Part shown: piece by piece, positions 11,225 through 23,717 of the stretch
Position numbering within the stretch: the stretch's first letter is position 1
Layout of the letters: every line of letters starts with the position of its first letter
Assembly: GCA_012934845.2 (NCBI GenBank)
Contig: WNNJ02000601.1
Span: 186,001 to 250,000, forward strand
Length of the DNA: 64,000 nt
Direction: 5' to 3'
DNA from: Pomphorhynchus laevis
Taxonomy: Eukaryota > Acanthocephala > Palaeacanthocephala > Echinorhynchida > Pomphorhynchidae
Position numbers and translations under genes: made by a program
The notes under the pieces: model-generated
Seen by the model: only the letters and a program-made list of their open reading frames with translations
Told to the model about the DNA's origin: nothing
Databases searched by the model: none

Positions 11225-13640
11225 ACAATAATTTATTTAACGTGGCAAATGCGTGAAAAATGCACGCTTACATGACCACTAACAAACAAAAAAAGAACAT
11301 CAAAAGTCACAGATAATTAGTTAATTGTTGAAATGGAATTGGATTTGGCGTTTGAAGCACGGCATAGATGTTGATTGGCGGATATGAATAGGCAGTTGAT
11401 TCCACGAGAGAGGAGCAGTCACAACGAAGGAGCGGAAGGCAAAAGTGGTAGAGTAGTACGGGACATGTAAAAGAAGGGAATTACGGGAACGCAGAGCACA
11501 ATACACAGTACGAGAATTGTCGAGAAAAGGAAGGTTGAGAAATGAAGGGGTATGAGAAGTTATAAGGCGAAAAGCAATGATAAGAAGACGAATTTGAAAA
11601 CGACAATAAATAGTAGGCAAACCAAGAGAAACAAGATGTTGGAATGTATGATCAAAACGACGAAGACGGAGGAGAACTCGGACGGCCGCGTTGATGATGC
11701 AATGTAAAGGAAGAAGAGTGGATTTAGGTGAGTTGGAAAATTGACTAAGACAGAAATCAAGTCTTGAGAAAATAAGAGAAGATATGAGAGTCATACAAGA
11801 AGGGAAATCGATCAATATACGAACTTGACGGAGATTGCGGAGTATCAAGGTAGATGAGGATTATCAACGATAGGAATAATTGTAGAATTAAATGATACGG
11901 AAGGAGGTTCTACGCCGAAGCTTCGAGGTAGGATCCACATAATTTTAGATTTATCAGGATTCAGAGAAAGGCGAAAGGAAGAAAGATGATTGGAAATTGA
12001 GACAAGACAGCTGGAAACAGAAACACTAAGATCATGAATACGATAAGCAGGTACGTGAGCATTGATGATAATGTCATCAGCATATTGCATAACATGGAAG
12101 TTAAATGTATGAGAAATCGAAGACAAGTCACCGAGAAGAAGAGAGAAAAGCATATGCCCTAATACGGAGTTTGTGGAACACCGGTCGGGATGGATGAAGG
12201 ATGGGAGAGAGAAGAGTTAGAATAGACGCGAAATGTACGGTTTGATAGGTATGAAGAAAACCATGATACAGTGGGTAAAGAGAAGCCATAATCATGACGA
12301 AGGCGATGGAGAAGAATCGAGTGATCGACGATGTCAAAAGCAGACGATAGATCAAGAGAAACTATGACACTACATAATTTATGATCGCGCGAGATGAGTT
12401 AGTCATTATAAAAATTAAGACAGGCAATTTCAGTAGAGTGATTAGAGCGATAAGCGACTTGGAAGGGAGGAAATAAGTTAGAGGAAAAGAGATATGTATT
12501 AACTTGCTTAAGAACGAGACGCTTAGGGAGTTTAGAGAGGGTTGGGAGAGGTGAGTTTGGACGGTACGAAGATGGTAGTGAGGAGTCGAGAGATTGCTTT
12601 TTGATGATAGGACGAACAGTGGCGCATTTCCAGATGGAAGGAAATGTACGGCTACGGATGGACGAGTTGAACAATGTGGTTAGGAAGGGTGAAATAGAGG
12701 AGCAGATATTTTTAAGCAAGTGAGTGGGGATCGGGTGAGAGGGAGAAGTTTTATTAGGTAATGATATCAGAACAGAACAGACTTCATCAGATGAAACGGG
12801 AAGAAGGTGGAATAGCTATGGGAGGGAAGCATTTAAAAAGAGAAACGAGGGTACAAGGGGGCTGTGGGTAGTAGGGAAAGTAAATTAGATAGCTTAGTTT
12901 GTAGATAAGAAGAGAATTAATCAGGATTTATATTACAAGAAGTAGATAATCGTGAAAGAATTGAGTTTAAGATTTTCCAATGAGATTTAGAGTTGGAAGA
13001 TGACTCGAGTTGATTTCGCCAAAAGATAGTACGTTTAGTACGTATAAGAATAAGATGTGAACGGCGTAGAGAAAAGTAGGAATTACGGAGATTTGGAGTG
13101 AGTGAGTTGGGAGAACGTTTAAGAAAGCGATTATACACACGAAAAGAGTGACAGAGTCGACGCTTAGAAAGACTACAGTCAGAATCGAACCAGGGAGCAT
13201 GGCGCATGCGCTGAGAGCGTCGGAGTCGATAAGGCAGATGTTTATTGATGATAGACATAAGTTCAGAATCAAACAGAATGCAGATATCATCGGGAGAGAG
13301 ATAGTTAAGAGGAAGTGAAAAGAGTGAAGCATTGAGTAAGGCTGTGCAGAGAATAGGGATATCGAGAAGTTTCCAGGGTCGACTTGGTGTGGATAATGGT
13401 GGAGGCGGAGAAGGAGGATGGGGACGAGTAAGAGTAAGAGTGACAAGGAAATGATCGGACAAACCAGGATCAGTAATTGACAAGGAAGTATAGTCATTGA
13501 AGCAGTTAGGGACAGTAATGATGCCGAGAGCACCGCCGAGAATATGAGTTGGGCTTGTTGAAAGTAATTTATAGTTAAAATCAGAAAAAGATTAGTTAAA
13601 GTGATAGAGTCAGAGTCAGCCGGGCGATCAAGACGAATGT
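11225..13640 (-). mobile_element. LINE family B copy 1, 5'-truncated
   Basis: On the minus strand, from about 13640 down: the second half of the endonuclease (LSDHFLVTLTLTRP), the linker (APWFDSDCSLSKRRL), reverse transcriptase (SSYRPNSPLPTLS, SAFDIVDH-like, MQYADDIIINAH) and C-terminal domain to a stop near 11325. The tail at 11225-11275 has a hairpin GCGTG/CACGC. It is closely related to the full family B element at 49996-54425 but lacks the 5' half. It is broken by several frame changes (near 12370, 12720-12900 and 12130). GVPQGSV is altered to GVPQTPY. Dead. Confidence 0.87.
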
Positions 13641-14082
13641 TAAAAATGGAATCTTATTTGTGCTTCAATTATAGCTGGGCCAAACATATCAACGGTGGAT
13701 TAATAAATGTAGAGAAATAATCCATTCATTTATAAGGAATTGTGCTGAATTCGCGAAAGAAATGCAGAAATTGAAACCATGTGGTTAATGGCTTATGGCG
13801 GACGATGTGGTGTAGTTATACAGTACGCTACATGTCAGTATTGGTGGACCTCATCGGCTACTAATCCAATACCTACTTTTGACGTTTCGGTCCTTTTTAA
13901 TGTTGGCTAACAATCACTCGATTCGTCTGCTTTTATTGGCAATTAGATTGAATGAGATTTTTGTCTTACATTTTGCAAATTTAATTGAAATCATTTCTAA
14001 TTTCAAATTAAATCAGCGTTTGTACGAGAATAATCTACTTTCAATTTGAAAACCTACCTATATTTAAACGCAAGGCCTTCTT
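13641..14082. other. Spacer with a dispersed repeat at 13821-13894
   Basis: No coding pattern. The block from cagtacgctacat to gtttcggtcc (13821-13894) recurs at 19107-19179 with few changes. These two copies lie on either side of the LINE A copy 3/PLE nest. They may be the flanks of one older element or two copies of a short interspersed repeat. Confidence 0.5.
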
Positions 14083-14127
14083 GGCTTGCGTCTAACAATA
14101 TAATTATAGTATAGTTGTTTATTATGT
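14083..14127 (-). mobile_element. PLE fragment, left flank of the nested LINE A copy 3
   Basis: The sequence cttcttggcttgcgtctaac...gttgtttattatgt matches 48980-49030 of the permuted PLE. Its continuation (actacttctgcc) is found on the other side of LINE A copy 3, at 18645. The LINE therefore interrupted a PLE here. Confidence 0.6.
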
Positions 14128-14204
14128 AAAAAAAGGATTTATTTTAACGTGGCAAATGCGTGCCAGCGCACGCTTACATGACCACACAAAAACAAGACTG
14201 TGAA

Positions 14205-17101
14205 TCAGGTATCGAGAAGGTGTGAACGGAGGAAGTGTTTGAATGTGATAAAGGAGGAGGCGCGGCGGAGTCGAGAGGGAGTTGATTCCAGGCGAGTGAG
14301 GCGGCGACGAGGAAGGATCGGAGACCGTAGTTGTTGGAGTAATTAGGAACGTGGAGTAAGAAGGTATGACAGGAACGAAGCGATAGCGAGTTGGGGCTAG
14401 TATCGTCTAAGAAAGGAAGGTTGATGAACGATGGGGAGCCGACAGCGATGAGACGAAAAGTAACGAGAAGAAGGCGGAGTTTGATGCGGATGTGGATGGT
14501 GGGCCAGGAGAGTTGGGCAAAATATGTGGATGTGTAGTCGAAGCGACGGAGACGAAAGAGCACTCGAACGGCGGTGTTGATTATTCGTTGTAGGGGTAGG
14601 ATAATGGATTTTGGAGAATTGGCGAAAAGGCTAAGGCAGTAATCGATTTTAGGGAAAAGAAGCGATGAAAGAAGAGACGTACAAGAACGGAAGTCGATAA
14701 GGGGGCGGATACGGCGGATGTCACGGAGAATTAAGTTAGATGAGCGGACCTTGTCACGGACGAAGGGTTTAAGGGAAAGGTGATCATCGAAATGGAAGCC
14801 TAAGAAAGTGAGATTGTGGACTATGGGGATGATCGATGAGGCAAAATATACAGTCGGAGGAGATATGTTTGGTTTACGGGGGAGGATCCACATTATTTCG
14901 GACTTTTCGGGGTTTAGAACGAGATGGAGATTGGAGAGACGTTTGTAGATAGAAGAAAGACAGTTGGAGGCAGAAATGCCGATATCGTGTAAGCGATGTG
15001 CGGGTGCATGAGCATACATTAGAATGTCATCGGCATATTGCATGACCTTAAAGGAGTAAGGTTTGATAAACGGAGATAGATCGCCTATTAGAAGAGAGAA
15101 AAGCAGGGGACCTAGTACTGAACCTTGTGGGACCCCGCAAAAAATAGGGATGGGGTGGGAGGATGATGAATTAGAACAGACGCGAAAGTAACGGTCGGAT
15201 AGATTATGAGGCGAACCATGCTACGGAGGAGGAAGAAAAGCCGTAATCATAACGAAGGCGAGAAAGGAGGACGAAGTGGTCGACAATGTCGAATGCGGAG
15301 GAGAGGTCGAGGGAGATGAGAACACTATATAGAGCCTTGTCTCGAGAAATGAGTAAGTCGTTGTACACTTTTATGCATGCGATTTCTGTCGAGTGATTCG
15401 ACAGAATCACTCGACAGGAACCGAGGGTACAGATTGGATGAGAAGAGGTAAGCGTTGATTTGTATTAAGATGAGGCGTTCTAAGAGTTTAGAAAGAGTAG
15501 GGAGTAGTGAAATAGGGCGATAGCTAGAAGGAAGGGAGGGGTCGAGCGATTGTTTCTTAATGAGGGGACGAACGATTGCGGATTTCCAGTGTGAAGGGAA
15601 GATACGACTGCGGATGGACGAGTTAAACAAGGTTGTGATAAATGGGGATATCGATGAGCATATAGATTTTAATATGTGAGTAGGCAGGGGATTGGCAGGT
15701 GAGGTTTTGTTGGGCAAGGACATGAGGACAGATGATACTTCTGTAGGTGAGACTGGGAGAAGATGAAAGAGTTCCGGGAGGATGAGATTAGACTGGGCAG
15801 AGTGGGATAGGATGGAGACCGGGGTGTGAGAGAGCAACGTGGATACTTTAGTCTGAAGAAATGACGAATAATCATTTGCATTGATGTTGCAAGGCGTAGA
15901 GGAACGAGCCAGGATTGAGTTAAAAGTATGCCAGAGAGTCTTAGAGTTGAATGAAGTGATGATTTTATGCTGCTAAAAGGAGTTGCATTTGGTACGTAGT
16001 AGGTTGAGATGAGACCGGCGAAGAGCAAGATAGGAATCACGGAAAGACGGAGTGATCGAGCGGAAATCACGTCTGAGAGAGCGGTGATAGACTCGAAAAG
16101 CATGGCGGAGTCGACGCTTTGATAGTAGGCATTAGATGTCAAACCATGGGGCACGGTGCAAGCGACGGTGTTGGTGAGACTTGAAGGGCAAGAGAATATC
16201 GAGAGTGGATGTGAGTTCAGAGTCGAAAAGAAAGGCGAGATCGTGAGGAGATGATTTTGTTATTGTGGGTAATGATAAAGACGATTTGAGTAGGGCAGAG
16301 CGGAGAAGGGAGAGGTCAAGATTTCTCCAAGGGCGACGTAGGATTGTAGGTGTGTGAGGAGGGGTGTGGTTGTGAGTGAGATCAAGGGTGATAAGAAAGT
16401 GATCGGATAGACCAGGATCAGAGATGGACAGTGAGGTGTAGGCAGCAAAATGATCGGGGACAGCGATGATGTCGAGTGCCCCACCAAGTATATGTGTGGG
16501 GGCAGTGGAGATTAGTTTGTAATTGTAGTTGGATAGAATGTTGATGAACCGGATGGAATCCGTAGAAGAGGGGCGGTCAAGGCGGATATTGAAGTCGCCT
16601 AGAACGAATGAAGGGATTGAGGACAAAGAACAATGAGAAAGGAGGTCACCGAGTTCGGTAAAAAATAAGGCAGTAGTAGCTGATGAACCAGGACGGTATA
16701 CAATGGCGAGATCTAGAGTGATCGGGTTAGAAAAACGACAAGTGAGCAATTCAAAATAGCAAGGACTGAAAGGGGATTGATTTTGCGAAGAGACGCGGGT
16801 GACGCGCGAAGGCGACGATGCCGCCATGATTTGAGAATTTAGAAGGGCATAAGCTGAGAGGGCGGGCGGATTCGACTAGGGAGCAACCGGTAGAGAACAG
16901 ACGGTGAATGGAAAGGTCGTCGGAATCTGAGTGCCAGGATTCGGTGAGGCAGAAGAGATCGATGGATTGCTTGGTGAATAGGTTGAGGATAAGATCGGAT
17001 TTATTGAGAATAGATCTAGTGTTAAGGAGACCAAGGCGGAAACCGTGTGTTGTGGCGAAAGAGTCTAGTGGAGAAGACACATAGGAGAGATAGAGCGCCA
17101 T
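14205..17101 (-). pseudogene. LINE A copy 3 ORF2
   Basis: Endonuclease: LGLLNTRSI, FCLTESWHSDSDD, VYRPGS, VLGDFNIRLDRP, ILGGALDIIAVPD, LSDHFLITLDL. Reverse transcriptase: KSAIVRPLIKKQSLDPS, SYRPISLLPTLSKLLERL, LDLSSAFDIVDHF, MQYADDILMYAH, FLGFHFDDHLSLKPFVRDK, FPKIDYCLS. The C-terminal LINE domain ends LDT-stop. Frames change near 16790, 16140, 15400, 15200 and 14260. A palindromic duplication (gtcgagtgattcgacagaatcactcgac, split here for length, 15388-15415) sits at one break. Confidence 0.85.
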
Positions 17102-18204
17102 CGAATTTTTGGACGGGTGTGGACAACTTGAAAATTTCCGTCTATGTTTCGGATTGAGAGTGAGGTTTCGCCGTTTTCCTCGCGACGGCGTTTTTTGATG
17201 CGGGCTGAAGAGATTTGAGCGATTTCAGAATGGGCGCGATCGGGGAAAATTTGAGTGGTTGAAGATGACATGAGTTTGAATCGTTGAGAGAGGACAGAAG
17301 ACGCGTGAGAGCGATGCTTGAAAATAATTTTTAGGAGAGGGGGCTGGGAAGGATTAGATTGAGAAGAATTGTTTAGACGAATAAATGCGACAGGAGAAAT
17401 GTCCTTGAAAAAGGAAGGTTTATCCGCAGGGACAATAGACGAGAGGATGGATCTGAAGGCGGAAACATCGTAGTCTAGACGTGCTTGTGGAGATAATGAG
17501 TTAGAAGGCGTGATATTAGTGACAATGACGCAACGATCGCGAGAAGCAAAGCGCTTCCGTAAAGGAGGACGACTGACGTGAGTAGGTGAGATCACGATAG
17601 AAGAGCTGACAGTTGATGATTTGGAAGGATTTGGTTTGACGACGGGAGACATAGAGGATAATGATAATAAAGAGGGTGGCAAGCGATGTGAGGAAAGGTT
17701 ATGAGTGGAAGGATAGTGGAGGTTGGTGGAGGTGATTTTGATTGATGGATGCAAGGTATTGAGAGACGAGACGGAAAGGACGGGACGTGAGGTGTCGGGG
17801 ATTGAATATACATTAGTTCTAACAATTTGCGGCTCCGTCACTGTCTCGGTAGATTTATCATAAACTTGACAAAATCCATATCGCTGCGATACAATTTGCG
17901 GCTCCTTTACTGTCTTAGTAGTTTTGTCAGAAATTTGAAAAATTCGATCATGCTGCGATGCTATTTCCAATTGCTCTAATCGTTTTATTATCAAGTTGAT
18001 TTGTTTCGCCGCACAGAATCCGCATAGAACGGTGGCCCGCCACAAGTTTCCTGACCCAAAGCACAATTATGTGTTACTGATGTCCAAATTTGACAGCCGC
18101 TAGCGGATCATTCCACTTGTATGTTCTCGAGCTTGCCGGTTTTATCGGTATCAACAGAGACTGCTCGCTTGGGTTTTGGTAGATTTTTATTTTTGGCTCC
18201 CATT
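17065..18204 (-). pseudogene. LINE A copy 3 ORF1
   Basis: MGAKNKNLPKPKRAVSVD starts near 18204. A cysteine cluster and CGFC follow (after one frame change near 18060), then a predicted coiled-coil stretch (INLIIKRLEQLEI), a Ser/Pro-rich linker and the C-terminal domain RDRCVIVTNITPSN ... SFFKDISPVAFIRL ... FPDRAHSEIAQ ... GNFQVV. This layout is that of CR1-type ORF1. It ends at 17065, overlapping the ORF2 start by 37 nt. Most of it (333 codons) is still open. Confidence 0.75.
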
Positions 18205-18284
18205 AACTGTAGGTTGCAATAGTTTACGATTTTTAAATAATTGTAAGTAGTCAATTGTAAGTAGTTCGCGTTAGTTGTAAGTAG

Positions 18285-18645
18285 CGAGCGGATGTCGTCG
18301 ATGGTTGTCGATAATTGTCAAGCGGATGGTTGTCGTTAGTTGTCGTCGAAGGTTGTCGTTTGGTTGTCGTCGAAGATTGTAGTTCGATTGTTTTACAATT
18401 GTATTTACTTTAGATTGTATAGAATGTATGTTTATTAGTATACTACTTCGTCGATGGTTATATACTACTTCGTCGATAGTTATATACTCGTCGATGGTTG
18501 TCGATGGTTGTCGATAATTGTCAAGCGGATGGTTGTCGTTAGTTGTCGTCGAAGGTTGTCGTTTGGTTGTCGTCGAAGATTGTAGTTTGATTGTTTTACA
18601 ATTGTATTTACTTTAGATTGTATAGAATGTATGTTTATTACTATA
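18285..18645 (-). repeat. Duplicated 5' leader of LINE A copy 3
   Basis: Two direct copies of about 160 bp, each made of gatggttgtcg-like 13-mers followed by the element's outermost sequence (ttgtatagaatgtatgtttatta). Either an internal tandem duplication or addition of a second promoter-like monomer. Confidence 0.75.
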
Positions 18646-19020
18646 CTACTTCTGCCAATTCCTTGTACCACATCATTCAACTTAATGGGTAATCCAAAAA
18701 TCTTCTTTTTCTAATAGTTTTTGATTTAATATTTACTTATTTTCTTCAATAATATGTTCCAAAATAAATGATTAAAAGTTTTTTATATATTGTCCTATTA
18801 ATCTTAAATGTTTATGAAATATAATTTGAATATTATACTGTATATTATATATGTGTTGCCTAAATAAAGCCTAAGAGTTTAAATTTATTTTTTATAATAT
18901 TGTAATGATTTATATATTTTACTATTGTCTACTGATTTTGTTTTTATAGTAGCCCTGTTTGAATATGTATCTATTAAATTATTTAAATGATTTTGAAAAG
19001 AGCCAATAATTATTACATAT
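18645..19020 (-). mobile_element. PLE fragments in head-to-tail order
   Basis: 18645-18760 matches the N-terminal GIY-YIG end of the permuted PLE (49030-49150: DFWIKTLN ... LGLNDVVQGIGRSS). 18850-19020 matches its C-terminal end (46200-46360). Read on the minus strand, the C-terminus of one copy precedes the N-terminus of the next, the order expected from tandem partial PLE copies. Confidence 0.65.
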
Positions 19021-19106
19021 TTTAAGTTAATTTAATTGTGGAGTCATTGTTACAATTAAAAATTTTTAATGACACAGCACTTAGCTTAAATCCTAAAAGC
19101 CAAAAG

Positions 19107-19179
19107 CAGTACGCTACATTTCAGTATTGGTGGACCTCATCAGCTACTGATCCGATACCTACATTTCACGTTTGGTCCT
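19107..19179. repeat. Second copy of the dispersed repeat at 13821-13894
   Basis: Begins cagtacgctacat and continues to cacgtttggtcctc, about 90% identical by eye to the copy at 13.8 kb, same orientation. Confidence 0.6.
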
Positions 19180-19199
19180 CTAAGGTCCTTTGCTGTTAG

Positions 19200-20860
19200 C
19201 TTATAGGATTGAATAAAAGTGCAGTGTCATCAAAAATTTTAATATTTATTTATTCAAATACATGTCAAAGCCATAAGGCTATTCTTGCAGAGTTCAAAAA
19301 AAGAAAACAAAAAGCAAATAGTCAATCAAGGGAGCTAAATAGGATAGTTCAGCAGAGGTGCTTAATGGCGGCATTGTTCACGTATCAATTTGCAACACCG
19401 TGATTTGAGAGCACAAGCGACTTCCTCGGGCTGCGAATTCCACATGTTAATTCCCCTCCTCGACAGTCTAAATATTTTAGGTAATCTGCCGAATCAAGAT
19501 TTATACAAAACTCTTATGTCCCTTCAACCTACCCGATTAGTGATTATATTGGTGGGATAACCCCCATGCACCATTTGACATGTGCCATAGACCAAGCATT
19601 TCCAAAGCTATGAACCTATCAAGTACCGACAGCATTATAATACGACTAAGACGGGCATGATAATCACTGTCACCTAAGGCAACACAGAGATTCAAACCCG
19701 CCTAAGAATTTACTCCAGGTCTAATAGTTTTGGCTTGGTGACAGGAAAACAAGCCTGAATGCAGTATTCCAAGTGTGGTTGGACGAACGAGGTGAATAAC
19801 ATCTTGAACATTTGACATCTTAACCTGATGAATACGCTTTTATACAATATAATGCCCAAGGAGCTTTACCTATAGTGAAGTCGGTGTTCAACTATGTTTT
19901 CAATGATCGATGGACAAAAATACCTAAATCTTTATGTTGATACACTTTCTTTAAGGCAATGTCTTCAATATAGTGCCTAAGAGTTTTCGACGGGCGACCT
20001 AATATCATGAGGACACATTTGTCAACGTTTAGCCGTAATCCAGTAGATTCGCAGCAGTTGAACAGAGAGTTTAGATCATTTTGTAAAGATACTCGATCAG
20101 CAAGACTTCTAATAATCCACCAAATATTTAGATCGTCTACTAACTCTAGATGATAGCATGATAAGCGGAGTAGCAAACCATTCATGGAGATTATATAGAG
20201 CAGTAGGCCAATGACTGATCGTTGCGGCATTCTAGAATGAACATCACCGAGTAAGAAAGCACACCTTCTACATAAACTCTGATAGTAGAAATTCGATAAA
20301 AATTGCCTGACCCACTCACAAATATATGAATAGATTATACAGTGACACAATGAAGAGACTATGCCATCATGTGGAACCCTATTAAAGACTTTTGAAAAGT
20401 CAAGGAAGACTATGAACCTGAAACCCAACGCTCAGAGCATCTGCTCATTTTTCACGATCAGTTATTAGATTAATCATGAACGTCTAATCCTGAAACCATG
20501 TTGAAAATCAACCAATATATGATTACAGTTCAGATAATCCCTGAATCTACTAGCAATGAGTCTTTCTAAAAGTTTGCAGAATGCACTGATCAAACAGATG
20601 GGCCGAAAGTTTGCACAAAAGCTATCAGGATGCTTCTTGGGAATGGTTACCACAATTGCACCTTTCTTACTGTCATGAATCCAAGATGTGTCTAAGCAAT
20701 ATCTGAAAAACAAGGGTAAACCATTGCACAGTACGTTTGATAGGTTTTTGACGAGAAAGTGACAATATTGCATAGTCCCGGAGACCCAAACGGATCGAGC
20801 TTTATAACCTCGTTTAACACCTCATCAACTCTGAGTGGACGAAAACAACGCCATTTAGTT
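19200..20860 (-). mobile_element. CR1-like LINE, family C copy 2, reverse transcriptase
   Basis: Read leftwards: RVDEVLNEVIKLDPFGSPG (start of the RT linker), NFRPICLISAFCKLLERL, FLDFSKVFNRVPHDG, MPQRSVIGLLLYI (relic of the GVPQGSVLGP motif), ELVDDLNIW (relic of FADD) and LQNDLNSLFNCCESTGLRLNV. A C-terminal part follows with many stops to about 19400. It starts where copy 1 ends (about 20860), so the two copies are joined head to tail, both on the minus strand. It is a different clade from A/B: the LDFSKAFDRVPH and FADD forms are those of CR1/SR1-like elements. Dead. Confidence 0.78.
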
Positions 20861-21530
20861 TTTAATGATGCCTGCACGATAATTCCTAAATCCCTATGAT
20901 GTGATACTTTAGTGAGAAGAACATCGCCGATATGATATGTAAAATTATTAGATTTTTTACCCATCCTCATAAATATACACTTATTAACCTTAAGATGTAA
21001 TCCAGTAGAGCGGCACCAATCATGAACTCGATCCAAGTCTGTCTGTAAAGAATTACAGTCATCAATATCTCCTATAGCAGTCCAAATTTTAAGATCATCA
21101 GCGAATGCCAAGTGATTGTTCTCAATACGTAAGAGTAAATCGTTTAGGAACGTGATGAATAATAGAGGACCTGAGGGACACCTAGTAGTCGACATACTTC
21201 TTTAGTAGAAGTAGTCAACATACTTCTTTCTGCAGATAAAGACTCACCAACTCTTACCTTAAACGTATGCAATGAAATAAAATTTTCAATCCAAGATCAG
21301 ATTACACGAAGGACGTCGTAGTGAATAAAGAGTGACACAAGACCTTTATGTGAAACACGATCAAAGACTTTCGAAAAATCTAGAAATACGACGTCGAGAC
21401 AAAGTCCTGAGCTTAGTACTTCCATCCAACTCTCTTTCGCGGTAAGCAAGTTAGGTAGACATGAATGGTCTTGTCTGGATCCGTGTTGAGAATCAGTAAG
21501 AATGCTGTTAAAGTTTAGATGCTCGAGTAG
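20861..21530 (-). mobile_element. Family C copy 1, right-hand half of the reverse transcriptase
   Basis: Encodes ILTDSQHGSRQ, LDVVFLDFSKVFDRV, FADDLKIW and VNKCIFMRMGKK. It continues the frame that is interrupted at 23718 (SKLLERA), so this and 23718-25260 are one element split by LINE A copy 4. Several stops and a small tandem duplication (aagtagtcgacatacttcttt, 21187-21230) break it. Confidence 0.78.
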
Positions 21531-23717
21531 CCTTCTCCCTTCTCCGCTCTGCCTTACTCAAGTCGTCTCTATCATTACCCACAATAACATATTCATCTCC
21601 TCACGATCTCGCCTTTCTTTTCGACTCTGAACTCACATCCACTCTCGATATTCTCTTGCCCTTCAAATCTCACCCACACCGTCGCTTGCACCGTGCCCCA
21701 TGGTTTGACATCCAATGCCTACTCTCAAAGCGTCGACTCCGCCATGCTTTTCGAGTCTATCACCGCTCTCTCAGACGCGATTTCCGCTCGATCACTCCGT
21801 CTTTCCGTGATTCCTATCTTGCTCTTCGCCGGTCTCATCTCCACCTACTACGTACCAAATGCAACTCCTTCTGGCAGCATAAAATCATCACTTCATTCAA
21901 CTCTAAGACTCTCTGGCATACTTTTAACTCAATCCTGGCTCGTTCCTCTACGCCTTGCAACATCAATGCTAACGATTATTCGTCATTTCTCCAGACTAAA
22001 GTATCCACGCTGCTCTCTCACACCCCGGTCTCCATCATATCCCACTCTGCCCAGTCTACTCTCATCCTTCCGGAACTCTTTCATCTTCTCCCTGTATCAC
22101 CTACAGAAGTATCATCTGTCCTCATGTCCTTGTCCAACAAAACCTCACCTGCCGATCCCCTGCCTACCCACATATTAAAATCTATATGCTCATCGATATC
22201 CCCATTTATCACAACCTTGTTTAACTCGTCCATCCGCAGTCGTATCTTCCCTTCACACTGGAAATCCGCAATCGTTCGTCCTCTCCTTAAGAAACAATCG
22301 CTCGACCCCTCCCTTCCTTCTAGCTATCGCCCCATTTCACTACTCCCTACTCTTTCTAAGCTCTTAGAACGCCTCATCTTAATACAAATCAACGCTTATC
22401 TCTCCTCATCCAATCTGTACCCTCCTTTCCAATCCGCTTTCCGCTCTAATCACTCGACAGAAATCGCATGCATAAAAGTGTACAACGACTTACTCATTTC
22501 TCGAGACAAGGCTCTATATAGTGTTCTCATCTCCCTCGACCTCTCCTCCGCATTCGACATTGTCGACCACTCCGTCCTCCTTTCTCGCCTTCGTTATGAT
22601 TACGGCTTTTCTTCCTCCTCCGTAGCATGGTTCGCCTCATATCTATCCGACCGTTACTTTCGCGTCTGTTCTAATTCATCATCCTCCCACTCCCATCCCT
22701 ATTTTTTGCGGGGTCCCACAAGGTTCAGTCCTAGGTCCCCTGCTTTTCTCTCTTTTGCTTGGCGATCTCTCTCCATTTATCAAACCTTACTCCTTTAACG
22801 TCATGCAATACGCCGATGACATTCTAATCTATGCTCATGCACCCGCACATCGCATACACGATATCGGCATTTCTGCCTCTAACTGTCTTTCTTCTATCTA
22901 CAAACGTCTCTCCAATCTCCATCTCGTTCTAAACGCCGAAAAGTCCAAAATAATGTGGATCCTTCCCCGTAAACCAAGCATATCTCCTCCCATTGTATCT
23001 TTTGCCTCATCGATCATCCCTATAGTCCACAATCTCACTTTCTTAGGCTTCCATTTCGATGATCACCTTTCCCTTAAACCCTTCGTCCGTGACAAGGTCC
23101 GCTCATCTAACTTAATTATCCGTGACATCCGCCGTATCCGCCCCCTTATCGACTTCCGTTCTTGTATGTCTCTTCTTTCATCGCTTCTTTTCCCTAAAAT
23201 CGATTACTGCCTTAGCCTTTTCGCCAATTCTCCAAAATCCATCATCCTACCCCTACAACGAATAATCAACACCGCCGTTCGAGTGCTCTTTCGTCTCCGT
23301 CGCTTCGACCACACATCCACATATTTTGCCCAACTCTCCTGGCCCACCATCCACATCCGCATCAAACTCCGCCTTCTTCTCTTTACCTTTCGTCTCATCG
23401 CTGTCGGCTCCCCATCGTTCATCAACCTTCCTTTCTTAGACGATACTCGCCCCACCTCGCTATCGCTTCGTTCCTGTCATACCCTCTTACTCCACGTTCC
23501 TAATTACTCCAACAACTACGGTCTCCGATCCTTCCTCGTCGCCGCCTCACTCGCCTGGAATCAACTCCCTCTCGACGTCCGCCGCGCTCCCTCCTTTATC
23601 ACATTCAAACACCTCCTCCGTTCACACCTCGACACCTGATTCACAGTTTTGTTTTGTTGTGGTCATGTAAGCGTGCGCTGGCACGCATTTGCCACGTTAA
23701 AATAAATCCTTTTTTTA
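21531..23717 (+). mobile_element. LINE A copy 4, 5'-truncated, inserted in family C copy 1
   Basis: Begins abruptly inside the endonuclease-RT linker (SLLRSALLKSSL-type sequence) and runs to the family A tail with hairpin and T-run. Its coding part (21541-23637) has the whole reverse transcriptase: SYRPISLLPTLSKLLERL, LDLSSAFDIVDHSV, YADD (22808-22819). The C-terminal domain ends in a stop at 23637-23639. There is a single frame change near 22685-22700, just before GVPQGSVLGP. This is the least damaged RT of the family in the window. Confidence 0.9.

Larger units (their letters stand above)
14128..18645 (-). mobile_element. Full-length LINE, family A, copy 3 (nested in a PLE)
   Basis: The tail with hairpin (14134-14178 on plus) is at the left. 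ORF2 is 17101-14205, ORF1 about 18204-17065, and the 5' leader 18205-18645. The leader contains a direct duplication (18285-18450 and 18490-18645), each half with cgtcgatggttgt-type 13-mers and the element start sequence gtatgtttatta. Both flanks are PLE sequence. It is the best guide to the intact layout of family A, but ORF2 shows at least four frame breaks and ORF1 one, so it is inactive. Confidence 0.88.

Noticed and set aside
19209-19403. Small basic plus-strand reading frame
   Set aside because: Antisense to the decayed family C LINE 3' region; no conserved features.
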